A stretch of 7,389 bases of DNA. It comes from Bacteriovoracaceae bacterium (GTDB lineage: Bacteria > Bdellovibrionota > UBA1018). The stretch spans positions 1 to 7,389 of the forward strand of contig CANMSW010000109.1 of assembly GCA_947500275.1 (NCBI GenBank), in the 5' to 3' direction. The notes beneath the pieces were generated by a model that ran no database searches, was not told where the DNA came from, and saw only the letters and a list, made by a program, of their open reading frames with translations. This document shows positions 5,969 to 7,389 of this stretch, piece after piece; position 1 is the stretch's first letter, and the number at the start of each line of letters is the position of its first letter. Both the position numbers and the translations under genes were made by a program.

Positions 5969-7389
5969 TCAGCCCCAACCCATCAATACGGCCAATCGGT
6001 AGGTGGCCCACGAAGCGATATAAGCAAAGCCGGTTAGGTAAACGAGGACCACGATCGGCCAACGCCACGAGTTAGTCTCGCGCCGCACGACTGCAAGCGT
6101 TGAGATGCATTGGGGCGCGAGCACATACCACATCAGGAGGGCCAACGCCGTTGCGAGGGACCACTGCGCCGCTAAAACTCCCCCAAGTTCCCGCGCTTGA
6201 GCTTCTTCCTCGGCACCTTCGACGGCATAGACAGTCGCAAGCGCACTCACCATCACCTCGCGAGCGGCGAAGCCAGGGATCAACGCAATTCCGATGCGCC
6301 AATCAAAACCCAACGGCGCAAGAACGGGCTCAATCGCACGCCCCACTTGACCGGCGTAGGAGTAATGAATCGCAGGCTCCGGAGCGCTTTCTGGCGCCTT
6401 CGGATAAGTAGAGAGAAACCAGATCAAAACGGAGAGCGAAAGAATGACCGTGCCCGCGCGCTTAATGAAAATCTTCGAACGATCCAACAAACCAAGAACC
6501 AAGCTCTTCAAACTGGGCGTTTTGTAGGTCGGAAGCTCCAGGAGCAAGGGTGACTTATCCCCTCGGAAGGCAGTCTTATTCAAGACGAGTGCGACCAATA
6601 GGGCAGCGAGGATACCCGCCGCATACAAACCGAACATCACCAATCCGCGCAAATTCAACCAGCCGCCCAAGACGTTCTGATTCGGGATAAAGGCAGAGAC
6701 TAAGAGCGTGTACACCGGCAGACGGGCCGAACACGTCGTGAGAGGCGCAATGAGGATGGTCGTCAACCGATCCCGAGGTCGATCGATCGTTCGCGTCGCC
6801 ATAATAGCCGGGATCGCGCAGGCGTAGCCCGAAAGAAGAGGAATAAATGCCCGGCCATGCAGCCCAACTTTCCCCATCACTCGGTCCATTAAAAAAGCGG
6901 CCCGAGCCATATAGCCCGAATCTTCTAGAACTAAAATGAACGAGAAAAGCAGCAGAATCTGGGGCAGAAAAACGAGAACGGACCCCACTCCAGCAAAGAT
7001 CCCATCGACCACTAAGCTCTTCAGGGGGCCATCCGCCATCTGGCCACCGACCCATCCACCCAGCGCACCTGTCATCGACTCAATGAAATCAGCAGGAGCA
7101 CTCGCCCAAGAGAACACTGCCTGAAATAGCACTGCCAATACGCCCGCTAGCAGGAGAACACCCCAAACGGGGTGCAGCACCACGCGATCGATCCGGTCGG
7201 TCCACACGGTGGGTGATTTTTGCTTCTTCACGGAAGCCTTCAAAATCCGATCAACTTCAGTGAATCGATCACGAACACGCTGCGTACCGCTGATCGACAA
7301 CGCGGCGGACAGGGAGTCATCTCCCTTGTGCGCGCCTGATGAGAGTTTTTCCACTTCTTGCGCAAGCGCGCTCAATCCTTCGCCCGTGA
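5969..7389 (-). CDS. feoB: Ferrous iron transport protein B, C-terminal membrane part (N-terminus beyond window)
   Basis: FeoB is the inner-membrane Fe(II) permease whose N-terminal GTPase domain drives or gates uptake. The frame is open through the right edge, so a TTG at 7375 is not the real start and the G domain lies outside. Of 472 visible residues, about 1-60 are the end of the cytosolic helical linker (RDRFTEVDRIL). These lead into the typical DRIDRVVLHPVWG entry to the membrane domain. Family signatures follow: GVGSVLVFLPQ (133-143), LEDSGYMARAAFLMD (154-168), SGYACAIPAIMATR (186-199, Cys-containing gate motif), TCSARLPVY (218-226), GFAAREVM (372-379) and APQCISTLAVVRRET (424-438). 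Several hydrophobic spans fit the usual polytopic topology. The stop is 3 bases from the next gene's start, so this is the first visible gene of the operon. The conserved gate motifs suggest a functional transporter. Whether feoA lies upstream cannot be seen, and no Fur box can be judged because the promoter is off the window. Confidence 0.97.
   Translation of the reverse strand, partial: TGEGLSALAQEVEKLSSGAHKGDDSLSAALSISGTQRVRDRFTEVDRILKASVKKQKSPTVWTDRIDRVVLHPVWGVLLLAGVLAVLFQAVFSWASAPADFIESMTGALGGWVGGQMADGPLKSLVVDGIFAGVGSVLVFLPQILLLFSFILVLEDSGYMARAAFLMDRVMGKVGLHGRAFIPLLSGYACAIPAIMATRTIDRPRDRLTTILIAPLTTCSARLPVYTLLVSAFIPNQNVLGGWLNLRGLVMFGLYAAGILAALLVALVLNKTAFRGDKSPLLLELPTYKTPSLKSLVLGLLDRSKIFIKRAGTVILSLSVLIWFLSTYPKAPESAPEPAIHYSYAGQVGRAIEPVLAPLGFDWRIGIALIPGFAAREVMVSALATVYAVEGAEEEAQARELGGVLAAQWSLATALALLMWYVLAPQCISTLAVVRRETNSWRWPIVVLVYLTGFAYIASWATYRLAVLMGWG

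Noticed and set aside
6100..6553. Overlapping plus-strand frames of 103 and 118 codons, and a minus-strand frame (6576-7055) of 159 codons, within feoB
   Set aside because: They are off-frame readings of the conserved feoB coding sequence and give low-complexity Arg/Ser/Pro products.
5969..7375. Treating feoB as a complete 468-residue gene starting at TTG 7375
   Set aside because: The frame stays open to the window edge and the G domain required of FeoB is missing, so the gene is cut by the window rather than truncated.

Overview
The window holds six genes, all read from the minus strand, so transcription runs from high to low coordinates. In that order they are: feoB (ferrous iron transporter, N-terminal part beyond the right edge), a 69-residue single-span membrane protein, bifunctional tRNA-modification gene mnmC, an RNase Z/AtsA-type metallo-beta-lactamase-fold hydrolase, a DEAD-box RNA helicase, and, after a terminator and a 339-base gap, a secreted methionine/glycine/proline-rich repeat protein whose C-terminus is cut by the left edge. 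I see no RNA gene, insertion sequence or CRISPR array.

The organism looks like a moderately GC-rich Gram-negative, proteobacteria-like bacterium. The reasons are the fused MnmC, a helicase with an RhlB-like motif V, and a Sec signal peptide on the last protein. A Bdellovibrionota-type origin would fit the overall style, but that is only an impression and no taxonomic marker is present.

Right to centre (7389 to 2951) is a tightly packed operon. The feoB stop is 3 bases from the small gene's start, the small gene's stop overlaps the mnmC start as ATGA, and the mnmC stop is 1 to 4 bases from the hydrolase start. The helicase follows after 65 bases and ends at a good intrinsic terminator (1293-1313). 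The unit therefore combines iron uptake with tRNA wobble modification, a possible RNA-processing hydrolase and an RNA helicase.

The left part (1 to 1313) is a separate unit with its own leader, which includes a 9-bp hairpin and a clear Shine-Dalgarno sequence. The encoded protein has a Met-loaded signal peptide, two charged coiled-coil segments flanking eight cysteines, and a C-terminal tail of nested PPMG/GMG repeats. I recognise no known family for it, and it is the most likely undescribed item here. The 69-residue gene beside feoB is the second.
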